Origin: FEN-1219 sp963728995
Lineage (GTDB): Bacteria > Pseudomonadota > Gammaproteobacteria > Steroidobacterales > Rariloculaceae
Length of the DNA: 64,000 nucleotides
NCBI GenBank assembly: GCA_963728995.1
Contig: CAVSMD010000004.1
Location: forward strand, 310,001 to 374,000
Direction of reading: 5' to 3'
The notes below the pieces were generated by a model. It saw nothing but the letters and a program-made list of their open reading frames with translations. It was not told the origin of the DNA and did no database searches. Both the position numbers and the translations under genes were made by a program. Of the stretch, positions 63,567 through 64,000 are shown piece after piece (position 1 is the first letter of the stretch; every line of letters begins with the position of its first letter).

Positions 63567-64000
63567 CTACGCGGCCCGTTCCTTCACGCCCTTCGCGAAA
63601 CCGAGGCCGTCGCCTTCGGCCGCTACGCGGATCGTGTCGCCGGGCCCGAAGTCGCCGCGCAGGATACGCTGGGCCAGCGGATTCTCCAATTGTTGCTGGA
63701 TCGCACGCTTCAGCGGCCGCGCGCCATACACGGGATCGAACCCCGCTTGCGCGAGTCGATCGCGCGCGGCCGGCTCGAGCACGAGCGTCATGTCGCGCTC
63801 GGCGAGTCGACGATGCAAATAGCCCAGCTGGATGTCCACGATCCGGCGGATGTGCTCCGGCTCGAGCGGGTGGAACACGACGACGTCGTCGACGCGGTTG
63901 ATGAACTCGGGCCGGAAGTGCTGCCCGACGATCTCCATGACCTCTTCCTTCATGCGCTCGTAGTTGGCTTCCCCGGCGAGCTCCTGGATCCGCTGGCTGC
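63567..64000 (-). CDS. clpB: Chaperone ClpB, 3' part (cut by window edge)
   Basis: Disaggregase of the Hsp100 family; only the last ~144 residues are here. ELAGEANYERMKEEVMEIVG leads to HFRPEFINRVDDVVVFHPL, the conserved end of the second AAA+ domain. DPVYGARPLKRAIQQQLENP is the sensor-2 region with its GARP motif. The short tail GLGFAKGVKERAA ends the protein. The gene continues beyond the right edge. It is upstream of the zinc-ribbon gene on the same strand, 18 bases away. Frame intact within the window. Confidence 0.92.
   Translation of the reverse strand, partial: SQRIQELAGEANYERMKEEVMEIVGQHFRPEFINRVDDVVVFHPLEPEHIRRIVDIQLGYLHRRLAERDMTLVLEPAARDRLAQAGFDPVYGARPLKRAIQQQLENPLAQRILRGDFGPGDTIRVAAEGDGLGFAKGVKERAA

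Noticed and set aside
1..64000. CRISPR arrays, insertion sequences, integrases, tRNA or rRNA genes
   Set aside because: No regularly spaced repeats, transposase or integrase motifs, and no cloverleaf or rRNA-like stretch were found in the intergenic regions, none of which exceeds about 300 bases.

Overview
The window is high-GC bacterial DNA (roughly two-thirds G+C by eye) with dense, mostly operonic coding and no intergenic gap longer than about 300 bases. The right end has a typical gammaproteobacterial housekeeping order: mutS, then on the opposite strand nudB, aspS, a DUF502 membrane protein, an FmdB-type zinc ribbon and clpB. The left end has pncC with thpR. Many secreted DUF6152, NTF2-like and stress-responsive A/B barrel proteins lie between. 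I infer a gammaproteobacterium of the Steroidobacter/Nevskiales type, but the sequence alone does not fix the genus.

Layout. 0-2.1 kb: glycosyltransferase, pncC and thpR on the minus strand with overlapping ends. 2.2-10.2 kb: two secreted proteins of unknown role, an outer-membrane barrel with a cupredoxin-like protein, a divergent GGDEF-EAL regulator, and an ABC exporter pair. 10.2-16.2 kb: trmO faces a minus-strand cluster of S51-type peptidase, PaaK-like adenylating enzyme and SufS-like cysteine desulfurase, with a secreted beta-helix protein upstream. 16.3-24.8 kb: TlpA-like thioredoxin, amidohydrolase, DUF5335, a DUF6152 pair, an MFS transporter and a large zincin. 24.9-28.2 kb: ZnuB, ZnuA, an outer-membrane protein and a DUF2946-like protein. 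28.3-37.3 kb: NTF2-like lipoprotein, DUF2235 hydrolase, a fused DUF6152 protein, a B12/radical-SAM protein, rluE, an LpxO-like dioxygenase, an unknown membrane protein and a gamma-glutamyltransferase. 37.4-44.5 kb: a complete CecR/YbhG/YbhF/YbhS/YbhR efflux operon with its own outer-membrane factor. 44.7-49.1 kb: a respiratory cluster with a CcoN-CcoO-cytochrome c fusion, a CcoQ-like peptide, a TsdA-like diheme cytochrome and a DsrE-like Tat protein. 49.3-56.8 kb: a porin behind a Pho-box-like repeat, a beta-propeller protein, barrel and NTF2-like proteins, a zinc metallopeptidase convergent with an ATP-grasp ligase, and a secreted protein. 57-64 kb: the housekeeping block.

The reading frames are not equally sound. 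About 35 frame breaks fall in roughly 17 genes, concentrated in 0-16 kb and 24.9-27.8 kb. Most of 28-64 kb is clean; mutS has one break and the ybhF start may hide another. Since conserved genes such as mutS and thpR are hit and the sequence is fully conserved on both sides of each break, residual sequencing indels are the likelier cause. Broken genes are therefore annotated as single spans with break positions given.

The parts that look most worth following are the sulfur-respiration cluster at 44.7-49.1 kb, the coupled adenylating enzyme and cysteine desulfurase at 11.0-13.4 kb, and the DUF6152 proteins that occur both fused and split.
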